Shown here: one piece after another, positions 49,796 through 63,196 of the stretch
Layout of the letters: every line of letters starts with the position of its first letter
Position numbering within the stretch: position 1 is the stretch's first letter
Source: Whitmania pigra
Taxonomy: Eukaryota; Annelida; Clitellata; Hirudinida; Haemopidae
Length of the DNA: 64,000 nucleotides
Assembly: GCA_021613335.1 (NCBI GenBank)
Contig: JAJTWR010000437.1
Coordinates: 865,001-929,000 of the forward strand
Direction of reading: 5' to 3'
The notes under the pieces: generated by a model
What the model saw: only the letters and a program-made list of their open reading frames with translations
The model's database searches: none
What the model was told of the DNA's origin: nothing
Translations under genes and position numbers: made by a program

Positions 49796-50518
49796 TCTAA
49801 TTTCGATAACGTAAAGAAAGATTCAAAAGCGTATTTTCCATATTAGCGAACTCACTTCACATTAGAAAATCTTAGCAAGTGAATGATATTAGCATGCTTA
49901 ATGAATTACTTGAAGATATTTTGATGCATAACTAAGGATCTGTGTGGCATCTTTGTGATCAGCGCCTTGGTTGAGTACAAAAGGCGAAACACGTCTGCTG
50001 CTGAAATCATAATCAGTGCACTGGAGCAACTCATCACAAGGTGAGTGAGCGTGATCATGACTAATTCTTTACATTTTGAATTATTATTTAAACAACTATT
50101 TATTTAATTATTGGTATTTATCAATAGATAATACTTTCCTTAAGCAATTATTAATAACGAATTGAAAACATTTTCAAAGCTGATTCACTAAATTATTTTC
50201 CAGTAAATTACTGATTTATCATGCGGTAATTAATTAGTCAAAATCTTCCAAAAAGCTTTTCGAATTATTCGTTAGGAATAACAAATAATAATATTTCCCT
50301 CATGGGAAATGAGAACAAAATCTGTTCGTAAGTAAGACATAATTGCTGTTTAATTAGCCTTGCAAATTGTTTTTATTTACTTTTATAAATGATTTACTCG
50401 GACTTGTAATATTTCATAAAATTTAACAGATTTAAGAAATTCAATCAACTTTAATAAATTTGATTGCTTGATTATAATAATAATTTTAATAATTACATCA
50501 TTTTATGAAGTCAGCAGC

Positions 50519-53500
50519 ATGAAACTCAGTCGGGTCACCTTAATTGTTGGTGTCCTCATGATTTCTTGTTATCTCACATGGGGGCAGTGCCCACCTGGCT
50601 GCACCTGTCAGGGTACCATCTTCAAATGTTTGGGTACAAGGATAAGGACCATACCATCCATACCAAAAACTACTACTATACTGTGAATTATTAATTTCGT
50701 TATTTTTATGTATTATTACGCGAATATGTAATAATGAAATTAGTAATATAGTATTAAAAAGTCCATTTTTATGATGAAAAAGTGAAAATTATTGTTAGAT
50801 CATTTCACACCTAAATTCCATTTGTAATAATATTCATAATTATTTGCAAATTGTTAATGCTGTTCTCATAAGGTGTGATGTGAAGTGATCCATTATTTAT
50901 TGTTTGATTAAACATTTAACCATTGATATAATAATAATTAAAATTTTAAGATTAAAATATTTTAACACAGTGATCTCAAGTTCAACTCAATTGAAGAAGT
51001 TTTTCCTGGTACTTTCAGAGGATTGACAAACCTTCACACCATGTTAGGCACAGCTTTCCGTGTTTCGATTATAATTATTAATTAATTAAAATAATTATTA
51101 ACAAAGTTATTAATTATTAAAATAATTATAAACATTACAAAAATATCACAATAATAAATTAATAAATATAATATAATAAGTACTAATTAAATTTTTTTTA
51201 TAAATATTGCAATAATGCCATAACAATATATTAATAAATATAAAAAATGCTCATGATTTTTAATAAATTCTTTAGATTACTTACATTATGCATTTTAAAA
51301 TTATTTAAACAAAATTTTTATTAAAAAAATTCAATGTTAAGGAAATTAAAAATATGCAAAGTTAGAATAACAAGTTCATAAAATGTTATTTACATAAACT
51401 TGCGAGAGGTGGGGTTAGCCTGCAGTCGAATCTTCTACATGACACGTTGTGCCTTCAAGGAATTTATAATTAATTATGCGTGCATTAAAATGCTACAAGT
51501 CATTCTTTTTAATACAATTCCTCAGTTACAAATATCGCCTAATGATTTCATCGTCTTTATCGTCATTATCATACCTTCACCCTCCTCATCATCATCATCG
51601 TCGTCGTCATCAGCATCATCATTATCATCATCATCATCGTCGTCGTCATCAGCATCATCATTATCATCATCAGCAGCATCATTATCATCAACATCATCAT
51701 CACCAGCAGCATCATCAGCATCAATTTCGTCATCGCTGTCTCACTCATCATCATCATTCTCATCGCCGTCATCATCAGCATCGTCATCTGTCTCTAGTGG
51801 GAATAAAGAAGTGTTGTCTAATTTGGCCCTTTTTAATTGGAAACACAGCTTCTTGAACGGGAACAACATCACTCACTTGGACGATGACACCTTTGAAGGC
51901 CTCAATCATCTCAGGATCCTGTTAGTGCTGAGTCACCAGTCTTCGTTTGAATTTCATTTGTCCTATATCATTTGCTCAAAATAGGAGGCGGTGTTAGATA
52001 TCTTTTTTTATTTTGATTTATTTTTGATAAATTAAATTTTGATTAATTAAAATACCTAATTTATATAGCGCCATAGACATAGCGTCAGAGGCGCTTCTTG
52101 CCAACCATTTATAAAGCGTTCCTTCACAAAGACGCATTTCGACTGATTCCATTACCGTTCTACGCAACTTTTTTGAATACTGATTTTTTTTCTTAATTTG
52201 CTCAGGCTTTGTAAAATATAATAAACGTGAAAGTATATTAACTTATAGATTTTAATATGAAAAATAATGAAGATTTATATAATACATTCATTTTGAATAA
52301 TCGAAATAATTTAACCTTGGTTATTGCATTCTTTCATTGGACGAACAGTGTTGTGGCTTTCACAGCCAAACTTTCTGATTCGTACTCTGGCATTATTTCA
52401 CATCCTATATTCTTGAATTCTCCCTAAGGAAGCATTACCTAAAAGATTCAGCTTCTGATGCTATAAATTACCTTAAGAAATGACAGATTTAACTGATCCC
52501 TAGTAATCAACTTACAACATATTCTACGGAACTGAGTAATACGCTTAGCAATCCAGAATGAGTAAACCTCATTCACAATGAAGATTTGTAAAAGCGGAAA
52601 CAATTGATTTAGTACTTATTATGTTATTTTACATACTTTATTGTTACAATGACTATTTGACTGTTATTTACTATATTTAAAAAATTATTTACGTTTATCG
52701 TTATTATTAACATTACAATTACCTAGCAAACATAGCAATATCTTATCATTATCGTTGTCATATCCAAATCTTACTTATGTAACGGATCAAATGAGTAACA
52801 GTAAGTAATAAGTAAACAGGGCGTTGTTTAAATGAATTGATGACGAACAACAGAAATTATTGATATATTTAATAGAAATAATTAATAATTACAAAAATAA
52901 ATGAACACATTTCAGACATCTGGACAAGAACCAAATCTCATACATTTCAGACACCGCTTTCAGAGGCCTTCACCAGCTGCAAGATCTGTGAGTTACTGTC
53001 AGAATGATCAAAATGGTGGTTTTATTGAATATATAAACCTTCTTTTGCATAGATTATGATTTCATTTTATGTTGACTATTTAAATAAAACTATGCTTTTC
53101 TAAAACAAACTTCCACTTAATTGAAATCAAGTAACACAAATAAACCAAAAAATAAATTAATTAATTAGTTAAAAACTTTGAAGGTTCCTCTCTTACAACG
53201 AGATTGATAGCTTAGAAGAAGGAGTTTTTAGCGACCTTTCGTCTCTTGAGAGATTGTGAGATAAAACAACTTTTTGATAGTTTTTTAAAATCAAATTGAA
53301 ACTGTTTATCTAAACCGACATTTTTATTCGCAACTGCGTCTTAAGCATTGACAAGAAAGATGCTTTTGTGCCTTATGTATATAATATGTCTTGTTTGCTT
53401 ATGTGTCCCATGTGTCTTATGTTTCAGGTACATCAACAACAATCTGCTGGAGAGCGTCCCAGAATCAATTCTCGAAAATATACCACATCTGAAAAGAATG

Positions 53501-56500
53501 TAAGTTCTTCAACGACCTTGGATTAAAAATAAATGTGTTTAAATGTAATTAAATTTCCATTGTAGCTTAGTTTTGATTAATTAATAGTTGTTATTGCGAG
53601 TTATTGGGTAATTCAAGGGACATGAGTGGGAATCGACCGTGGACCCTAAAATTAGGCGGGCTTTAGCGGATGAATGTCGTAAAACATTTACAAGAAGTTT
53701 TTTTAAATACGAACGTCTATTCCATGTCTAAATCCAAGTTATAAAAAACCTCATTTGATGGAATAAAATCATCAGGAGTTAGTTATAAAAGCTCATGAGA
53801 GAGGCTGGGATTTGAACTCCTAATGGAGTCACACCAAGGTCAAAGTCTTAATGACTCGAGTGGTATTAATAATTTAGGATAACTCATCATAATTCCACCT
53901 TTGTGGAATAAAGCTGCTCTTAAAATACTTATACTTAAGAAAAGGTAATGTTTCCACATTCTTTGGCAAACGTCTCACCATGAATGCCATTTAGAACTGC
54001 TTTCACTATCACTTGGGCTGGTAGGTGAACCATCAAATCTGCTATATAACAATAGCTATTAATTTGTGCGGATTATATCCGATATCGTTTATTTTGTGCT
54101 TTATTACGAATGGGACTCTCATGACCCCGAACATTCTCAAATATTATGACCGCCCCGGGCGGCAAGAACAGTTGGTACGCCACTAGATACAGGGATGTCG
54201 TTTCAACTTTTCCCTCGTAACTTTTTCATTCCATCCTAAAGTCAAGCGACTCAAAAAGACTGAATTTCACTTTAGACTTTGATTAAGATTGATAACTTTC
54301 TGATAAATAACTGATAAATTTCTTAAGATAGTTAATGAAGGATTAGTAACCACAAGTTTTATGTGTACAAATGAGTCTTGAGATGATGGAATGACAGCCA
54401 AATAACTGCATTCATCAATGAATTTGCATGCTAGCATTGCTTTAGTTTTAAATAGTTGAAGAAAAGCAGAAAATTACACTGTTAGTATGTTAGAAAGTTT
54501 CATATCTAAGCATGTATTTTGTACCCCGGCCCCGGCTGTAAAGGTGATCCCGGTCGATTCCTAGACATGAGCTGATTTATTTGATCAATATTATAGATCT
54601 TGAAATTTGCGATGTATGATGTATCTCTCGATGTATTAAGTCAGTTTCCTTTGCAAACACTGGAGAACAAGTCGTAGATATCTAACACGTCATTAACCTT
54701 TTCTTAAGCAGGTTTTGATGCTGATTTAAAATTTAAACCCCTTTTAGCTCTATCAGGTCAAATTTATAAGATATTGTCAAATGAAGTATTTTATTCTTAG
54801 GTAGCTGCTTACAAGATATCCGCGTAAAGTTGTTTTTTATTGTTCTGTGTAAGTTCATTGCGTAAAACAACAGTTTTAACTTTCTCAAACAGAGGTTTGG
54901 ATGGAAACCCCATCTTATGCGACTGCAGCATGACATGGCTGGTTCAGTACACCAGAGAAAACAAGTTGATGGGTCCAGTACTTTGCTCTCAGCCTCCAAA
55001 CGTCAGTGGAAGACCAGCAATCCAAATTGTCAGAAGTTTATCATGCTGTATGTAAACTTTGTTTTGATTAATTATCGCTTTTAGGAATTGAACAGTTGAA
55101 GATAAGTTAATTTAATTAAGAAGTTGTTGGACCTTTTAGAATGGTTGTCCATTTTGCAGTTAAGGTTCAGTAGCATCGATTCATGAAAGATTTGAACCGG
55201 TTGTATGCCAATTACTGGTCAAGTTTATTTCTATTGTAGAATCCTTGCTAATCGTCCATAAGAATTTGATCGAAACTTTTAAAATGAATTAAAATCTTTA
55301 TTTTAAAAAAAAGTTGCGTAGCTAGGGGGAGTTTATATATCCCAGGGCAAAAAGATGCAGTGGTGAAAAAATGAGGCTTATAAATGAGGCTTTTTACGGT
55401 CGTATTATATATGACATTATATTATATACGACATTATATTATATACGACATTATATTATATACGACATTATATTATATACAACATTATATTATATACGAC
55501 ATTATATTATAATAACTGAACAAGGGTAATAAATCGGTCTGTGATAACTGCTGCGGCTACATCAGACGTATCATACGTCTGCCACTCATTGTGGACGAGT
55601 TTTAAAAAGCTGAGCACATCACATCTTAAATAAATAGGCTGTGTAAATCAGAATATGGCAGTGACTCAATGAGTCATGCAATATAATTTCCAAACATTTG
55701 CTTTTTTAACTACAATGTTACATTAAAATTTAATAAAAAAGTAATGTTTTATTAACGTCCGTTGCATATCTAGATGATTAGGACGGTGCTCCCGCAGCGG
55801 GGTTTGAATCCGCGCTGCCATCGGGAGAGCGGTAACCGTTAGGCCATTCGGGCACACTATTAAAATTTAATTTTTTTCCTCATTCGATATAAAAATGTGA
55901 CATATAGAAAAATGTGACTACACGGGGTGGATGGGGGCCCAGATTTTTTGGTTCTTTCCCGGGCGCAAAATAGTCTAGCTAGGCCTCTGTTTTCAAATAT
56001 GGTTAACTTGAAGATAGATTTAATGCTACAATTTAGGAGTGTCAAATGAAACATTGCCATTTCTCATTTTTACCCAGTAAAAATTTAATAGTTATTTGAG
56101 AATGTAATCACATAAGTTTATATCTGCTATATTCTTATTTCTCACAATTTAAATTCCAAATAAAATGTTATTAGTTAAGAATAGAGTTAATATTAAATGA
56201 TCGTTTGAATGTCTTTAGCTAAACCTGAAATAGTGTCGAATGGGCATGATGTCGAAGTTAAACCCGGTGAAACAGCTTCCTTTCCTTGCAAAACCAAAGG
56301 AGAACCTGCCCCATCCATTCAATGGCTCCTTAACAAGTTGGTTCATTTCTAGTTAGGAATTTTAACTTTAAATTATTATAAATATTTTCATATTGTTTTA
56401 TATTATTGTATTCGCAGATATTATAGAATAATTCCTAAAATACTGAGTTGGATAAAGCCATGTTTGATATTAACATTCAAAAGATGATCGTGCACAAATG

Positions 56501-59500
56501 TGCCAAATTTTATTGTTATTGAACACATCAATAAAAATGTTCTAAATAAACTTCCTAAAAAGGTCCGAGGCAACAGCTTCCTATAGCAAATCAATGGCAG
56601 AGTTTCACAGACTTCTTAAAATCATGAGTATTTCTAAAATAAAATCTTTCCAGCAAAAGAGTGGATCCCGAACTCGATGAACGATTTGAATTTCTTGAGG
56701 ATGGAAGTCTGCTTATTCACGAGGTGCGGAAGGATGTTGCAGGGTTCTACAAATGCTTTGCAAGAAACTCTCTTGGAAAAACAGAATCTAAACCCGTTGA
56801 ATTGAGGCTTTTGGATGCTACTCGGTCAAGTAATCCATTATTATCGTTATTTGACCATAATGATTTGTTTGCTGATGCTAGCTTTTACTTAATGTCTATA
56901 TAAAAAAATTTGTCACTTAGAATCAATATTTATAAAGGAAAACATATTCTATATGTATTACGCAATTAATTTCAGCACCTCCTCGTATTTTGGCTAAACC
57001 TGAAGACAGGGCAGTTGTGGAGAACGGAGCGACAAGTTTAAGTTGTGTGGCAAGTGGTTTTCCTCCTCCTGAGGTCAGATGGACCATCAATGATCGACCA
57101 CTTCCACTCGATCCGAGATTTCAGTGGGATTCTAATGAGGGCATCTTGACTCTAACAAATCTGAAGGTTTAAAATTGTTTATTTAAAGTGTGCATTCTTT
57201 CAAAACTTGCTGAAAATAAGATTGTTCCTGCACCTTGTGACTTGGTTGAACAAACACCTATTTTTAGTTATAAATTTATTTAATATGCTTTAATCTCTCG
57301 ATTGAATCTTGTTATGACCTTTGTAATGAAGCCTCGAGTGGGTTGGTTTACTAAATTACTGTTCAGTTCACTCCTTAAAAAGCATAATAAGATTGTAATT
57401 AATTTTTATCGACGGCACTAAAGTAATATCTTGTGCCTCAAAAGAAAGACTTGCTAATTAGATCCAATTACAATAGAACCCCTTCTTTATATTGCTTTTC
57501 CAGGAATTTTATATTTTAAATAAATGTATTATTAACAAATCTTAAATTAAAATCACATTTTTAAAAATTAAATTTTTGTCATAAGCGATGAAGTTTAACA
57601 AAATTAATTGAAATTAATGCTTTTAATTTTTCATGCAGGCAATTGACCAAGGAATGTATCGATGTGTGGCAGTCAACAGCCTTGGAACTGCTTCTGAGTT
57701 TGCCAGATTACAAGTCTTCAGTGAGTTTTTTTCAACTTTCTCAACTGAACACGTGTTGTTCAGAAGTACTTATAATTCTGCATAATAATTACATTTAATA
57801 ATTAACATTTTTAATTTAAAAATTTCTAAAATATGTGATTTTATCTCAAGTTATCGTTGTAAAACAACTAAGCTTATCTTCATTTTTTTGTTTAAAATTA
57901 AATGGTTTAGTATATAATGGATTAATCAAACAAATGAAAGAGATTAAATTAAGATATTAAATTATAATTTAATAATGTCATTTCAGCTGCTCCAACGTTC
58001 ATCACAAAACCACAAAATCAAAAAGTAGTCGAAAGACATTCAGTTTTTTTCTCTTGTGACGTCACAGCTGATCCGCCGGCAACCATAACTTGGCAGAAAA
58101 ATGGTCAGCAGTGGACTTACTGGATTTATTAAATTAGTAACAAATACTGTAAATTAATTAGAATATGTTTTTTTTTAGTGAAACGATAAATAAAATAATT
58201 TTAAATTCCCTAGACTATTTATGCAAATTGATAATTGATCTTGACTTAATTTATTTGTTCCTGTATTTTTCAAAGTTTTGTTTGATGACTTGCTCTTGCG
58301 GAGAATAGTAATGACTTTGAGACATTGTTCTAATGTTTGTAATTTTTTTCATTATTCTTTTGATTTGAAAGATTACTGTGAACATTAAATTAATTTATAT
58401 TGCTATAAATAATTATTTTAATTAATTATAATGGATTAGTTTCGTTTTTATTAGTTATCAAAATTTCCATTCATATGAATAACAGTGTTGAAATTAAATG
58501 TTGACATTTTTTATAATCAGTTCAACGAAATCAAATGTTGTTGAAACAGATGTTGAACTCCACAACTCGGACAGAATCAACATCAACCCAAGTGGTTCGA
58601 CACTCACCATTTCTCTGGTAGAGAAACCCGATGAAGGGACATACCAATGTACAGCCGATAATCTTGGTGGCATCGCTAAAGCTAGTGCCAAACTCACAGT
58701 GTCCTCAATAAGTAAGTTTAAGTTATCTTGGTATGCACTTCTGGCAATGACCAGTTTACATCATATTTTCTGTTTATAAAGTTAATTTTTTTAATTTTTA
58801 CACAAAATTTAGACGCAATCATTCATTAAAAAGACTTTCGTTTTGAGTGCATAAATTCATAAAAAGAAGCATCCTTTTATCGTCTTAATATTAAGTCGCA
58901 ATTAAAGTCTGAGTGATTCTTAAAATTATAAAACAACTTTTCGCCACCCATGTTAAATGATTTATTACTGCTAAGGAATTTATTGTTACATTATATTGTA
59001 GTTGCAAGTATGGATTAATATGGATAATTAATACATTACTGCTTTATTTGTTTGCTTCTAAGGTTTAAGTTCATCTTAAAAACTTAATTTCTGAAACCTA
59101 ATATTTCAAGCCCCTCCAAAAATCGTTAGACCTCCTTCCGATATTTCCGCTCTGATTGGTTCAACCGTGAAGTTTGATTGCGTCGTCAGCGGTGGAGACC
59201 CTGTGCCGGTGGTCAGATGGCAGAAAGACAACGACCATTTGAGTCTCACCTCCAACGAAAAATACGAAGTCACTGCCAGTGGGTCCCTGATCATCAGCGA
59301 GGTTGAATATTTGGACGAGGGAACTTATGAATGTGCAGCTGAAAATCTGGCTGGAGTCGAGCAGGCCTTTGCCGTCCTTACCATCCGTGGTGGGTCAATC
59401 GAGTTGGAGTTATTATTACGTTTTATTACTATTACTTATTTATTAGTCTTAATCAATCTTAATTTATTGATAAAATATATTTCAATGTTTCAATCATAAC

Positions 59501-62500
59501 CAATATCGCGACAAATTTCTTTTAAAGATCCGAGGTTTCAGCCAATCACGCAGCAGCACATCAGCAGAACTGTTTCCAACGCTAACAGACAAGTGAACTT
59601 TGCCATCGACAACACAAGGAGGGACTTGTACGATCTCAGGCACCGCCCAAAAAATGCCCAAGACCTTCTTAGAGCCAACCGCTATCCAGCCACAAGGGCG
59701 CTTTCTCTGAGTAGAGCAGCAGAAATTTTTGAGCAAACCCTCGAACAACTCTACAGGGAAATCCACGAGGGATCCTATTTTAACATCACTCCAACCCTGA
59801 GTTAGAAATTATTTAGTTTTAAAAATATTACTTTACTTTAATTTTTAGTTTAACCGCAAAAAAAAAATCGATATCAACATTTTGACCATATATTGATCTC
59901 AATTTTGTACGAGGGATAGAAAGATCAATCTTCATCTATATAAAATATAAAAGCATTTTTCAACTTAAAAGAACCGTCGTTTGTTTAAATACTTAGAATG
60001 TTTGCTTTGGACAAAATACAAAAATTAAAACATTGTTGTAGCATTTATCATGTACTTAATAGTAATCTGAAAATACATTTCGACGAACAAAATCTCAGAT
60101 ATCACCTACGAAGAACTGCTAACTCCATCACAATTAGCACTCATCTCCTCACTTTCTGGATGTCAGGAGCATCGAAGGATCGTGGAAAACTGTGACGACC
60201 TCTGCTTCCACAGGAAGTACAGAAGTTTTGATGGAACCTGCAACAACTTCCAGAACACCATGTACGGATCGTCACTTTCTCCTCTGTCACGACTTCGCAC
60301 TCCTCGCTACGAAAACAACTTCAATCTTCCTATAGGTTAGAAATGCTACTTAATCAGATGACGTTTCTGCAATTTAATTCTTATTTTCATCTTAATGCAA
60401 CTTCTAAATTTGATTAAAATGTGCTAAATATCTTTGAATTTAACATTTAATAAACGCAGTTCCTTATAAATAGAACGATAACAATAACGACACCAATAAT
60501 CACATGACCATTTATTTTCATTTCAAAGCAATCCCACTTGACGTTTCAATCGCTCTTAAGCGACTAATCTTGAATTTGACGGCATCCTGCTAAATTTCTT
60601 TAGACGTCTGATTCTTTATGTGCGGCTCGCATATGTTGCTTGTCAATCGATAAGTTAAATTAAATGCCAACCTGAAAAGTTCATGAATGGGGTCAACAGA
60701 AACTGAGAGATTAGCTGGAATTCTAACAATAATTTTAATAATAATCGACTAATCTTCCACTTAATGAAATTTCCTGATACCAATTAAATTTAGGACAGAC
60801 ATAAATGCATTTGAACCACTGATTTCGAATTAAATTTGGGATCAGTTTCGGTTAATGTATTCAACTCATAGAATTAAATTTTGACGCCGTTTTGATGGGG
60901 CTGTTACAGAGGGGCTATTTTGAAGATCTGACAAAATATAAAAAAATGTTCTTAAATCTACTTCAAACACTGCAAACTGATTATAAGTTAAATTAATCAA
61001 CCTAATCTGTTTGTTTAGGTTGGAATCCTAAAAAACGTCACAATGGACATTATATTCCAAGTGCCAGGAAGATATCATTGAAACTCATCTCAACTGAAAA
61101 TATAACTCCTGATACTCAGTATACGCATATGCTCATGCAATGGGGGCAGTTTCTTGACCATGATGTTGACTTTGTGCCCACAGCCGTCAGCAATGCTAGG
61201 TGAGGAAGCCGTGCTAATAACAACCAATGTAGTGTTTCAATTAAAGTTACTCTATATATGCCGTAATACCTACATTAAAATGTAAAAATAAACTACTAAA
61301 TATTCTAGAATAATGACAACAAAAATAATTAAATTTCAGGTTTAGCGATGGAAGATTTTGCAACGAAACTTGCAACAGTCAATCTCCATGTTTTCCAATT
61401 CCGGTTGCAACAGACGATCCTAGAGTACGTAAGCAGAGATGCATCGGATTTGTGAGATCTAGCTCCATGTGTGGCTCTGGAATGACGTCGGCAATCTTTG
61501 GAGGAAACATTTTACATCGTCAACAGTTGAACATGCTGACCTCTTTCATAGATGCTTCTAATGTCTACGGAAGCTCGGAAGAAGATGCTTTTAATTTGAG
61601 AGACCACACCTCAAACGGAGGTCTGTTGAGGGTCGGCGTGTACAGCAGTTACGCATACGACAAGCGCCTGCTTCCTCCTAACCAAGGAGAGTTTGTGGAC
61701 TGCCAGGTGGATCCAAACACAGCCCACGTCCCATGTTTCCAAACAGGTGATCACAGAGCGAATGAACAGCTTGGCCTCTTGACCATGCACACCGTGTGGT
61801 TTAGAGAACACAATCGGTTGGCGTCCGAACTTCAACGCATGAATTCTCATTGGAATAGCGACATTACTTACCACGAAACGAGGAAAATCATTGGTGCTGT
61901 CATGCAGCATATAACTTACGAACATTGGCTTCCTAAAGTACTTGGTTCTCGCGGCATGCAGCTCATTGGAAGATACAAAGGCTATAATTCATCAGTCGAT
62001 CCTTCCATATTAAACGAATTTGCCTCCGCTGCTTTCCGTTTTGGGCACACGTTGATAAATCCTATATTGTCCCGATTAAACGAATCCTACCATCCTATAA
62101 AAGAGGGAAATTTACCCCTGCACAAAGCCTTCTTTGCCCCTTTTAGACTCATTGAAGAGGGAGGCATCGATCCAATATTGAGAGGACTATTTGGAGTTGC
62201 CGCCAAAAGATTGGTTCCCGGAGAATTTTTAAATTCTGAACTCACAGAACGTCTGTTTGTAATGGCCAATGAAGTTGCTCAAGATTTGGCTGCTGTCAAC
62301 ATTCAAAGAGGAAGAGATCACGGCCTTCAAAGCTACAATTCTTACCGTGAACTTTGTGGACTGTCCAAAGCCAGAACATTTGACGATTTGCGAGGAGAAA
62401 TTAGGGACTTTCAAGTGAGGAGAAAGTTGGAAGAATTGTATGGACATCCAGGTATTTAGAATTTAAAAAGCAATTATATACATAATTATTTTTGTTTAAC

Positions 62501-63196
62501 ATTTTGATTTTCGTCATCTTTAAATTTTTTCATATTAATTAATAAACTATTTATTAGAGATTTCAGTTTAGTCTTTTTTTGTCAACAATTGTTATACTAA
62601 AGTAACTTAAATGTCACTCAGACAACATTGACTTGTTTGCTGGTGGAGTATCAGAAGATGTCATTGAAGGAGCAAGAATTGGTCCAACATTTGTTTGCAT
62701 CATTGCTGAGCAGTTCAAGCGCCTGAGAGATGGAGACAGGCACGAATATTATGATATTCTAAATAATTTCAAATGTCGAAACAAATTTATTAAAATATTC
62801 TGTTTCAAATATCATTTAATTAATGGAATATACAATTTGTATATGATTTGATTTGTTCTAAAAATACGACTTTCAACATCAGATTACTATTAATTATTTG
62901 ACATCAGCAGTAATTTACTTTAAACTATTACTCGCTACGTGAGGTTGGAATTATCAAGACCATAGGTTCATTCTCTTCAGGTTCTGGTATGAGAATCCAG
63001 GAGTTTTTACTCCAGCTCAGCTGAACGAAATCAAACGAGTGACTCTTTCTAGAATCATTTGTGACAATTCCGACAACATCCACGATGTGCAGAAAGATGT
63101 TTTCTTACTTGCTCGAGACATGGGAGATTATTTGAGGTGTGAATCCAAGGATATTCCGAAAATGGATATCAAGGCATGGTCTCAGTGTTGCGAAGG
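50519..63196 (+). CDS. PXDN: Peroxidasin (LRR-Ig-haem peroxidase), 3' end not found
   Basis: Peroxidasin is secreted and uses HOBr to form sulfilimine crosslinks in collagen IV of basement membrane. Exons: 50519-50682; five 72-bp LRR exons 50971-51042, 51849-51920, 52916-52987, 53184-53255, 53428-53499; 54893-55047 (LRR C-cap); Ig1 56219-56336, 56654-56829; Ig2 56976-57166, 57639-57720; Ig3 57987-58103, 58550-58711; Ig4 59111-59389; peroxidase 59528-59800, 60099-60335, 61019-61199, 61340-62451, 62622-62739, 62981-63196. About 1313 residues are read. A signal peptide (residues 1-23) precedes CPPGCTC. Peroxidase residues: distal His with Asp in QFLDHDVD (about 818), catalytic Arg in WFREHNR, proximal His in [10 protein letters not shown] (about 1068), and NIQRGRDHG. 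The intron after 62739 starts GC. The VWC end seen in vertebrates is not in the window. Acceptor 58549 was chosen for frame. Confidence 0.95.
51575..51793. repeat. (TCA)n-rich microsatellite in peroxidasin intron 2
   Basis: TCATCA runs broken by GTCGTC and AGCAGC give Ser- and His-rich frames. The array ends about 55 bp before the acceptor of the LRR exon at 51849. Confidence 0.9.
52058..52150 (-). mobile_element. SINE tail fragment, same family as 14300-14490
   Basis: The reverse complement reads AAGCGCCTCTGACGCTATGT followed by GGCGCTATATAAATT, matching the 3' part of the element in the DNPEP intron. The tRNA-like head is not obvious here. Confidence 0.5.
53500..54892. other. Peroxidasin intron 6 with unassigned repeat-like patches
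   Basis: No exon is needed here: phases join 53499 to 54893 directly. A B-box-like AGTTCAAATCCC lies on the minus strand near 53815. A GC-rich patch near 54140-54180 (CGCCCCGGGCGG) resembles the edge of a transposon. Neither is firm. Confidence 0.35.
55407..55510. repeat. 17-bp tandem repeat
   Basis: About six units of GACATTATATTATATAC, one reading AACATTATATTATATAC. Confidence 0.88.
55752..55857 (-). mobile_element. tRNA-derived SINE, family B, fuller copy
   Basis: The minus strand starts GTGCCCGAATGGCCTAACGG (A box) and has GGATTCAAACCCC (B box) about 45 bp later. It continues through GTCCTAATCATCTAG and ATGCAACGGACGTTA, the same tail found at 48121-48166. It lies in the intron between the peroxidasin LRR cap and Ig1. 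Confidence 0.75.

Larger units (their letters stand above)
55312..55990. mobile_element. Composite repeat region, possible DNA transposon remnant
   Basis: The left edge AAGTTGCGTAGCTAGGGGGA and the right edge, inverted AGAGGCCTAGCTAGACTATT, share a TAGCTAG core and similar GGGC-rich inner sequence. That would fit decayed inverted repeats. The region contains a tandem array and a SINE. No transposase seen and no target duplication confirmed. Confidence 0.4.

Noticed and set aside
51400..51984. Ser-rich and His-rich frames in the peroxidasin locus
   Set aside because: Caused by (TCA)n; only the 51849-51920 part is a real exon, in a frame fixed by its neighbours.
53798..53862. Third tRNA-like SINE on the minus strand
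   Set aside because: A B-box-like AGTTCAAATCCC is present, but no convincing A box or matching second copy was found in the window.
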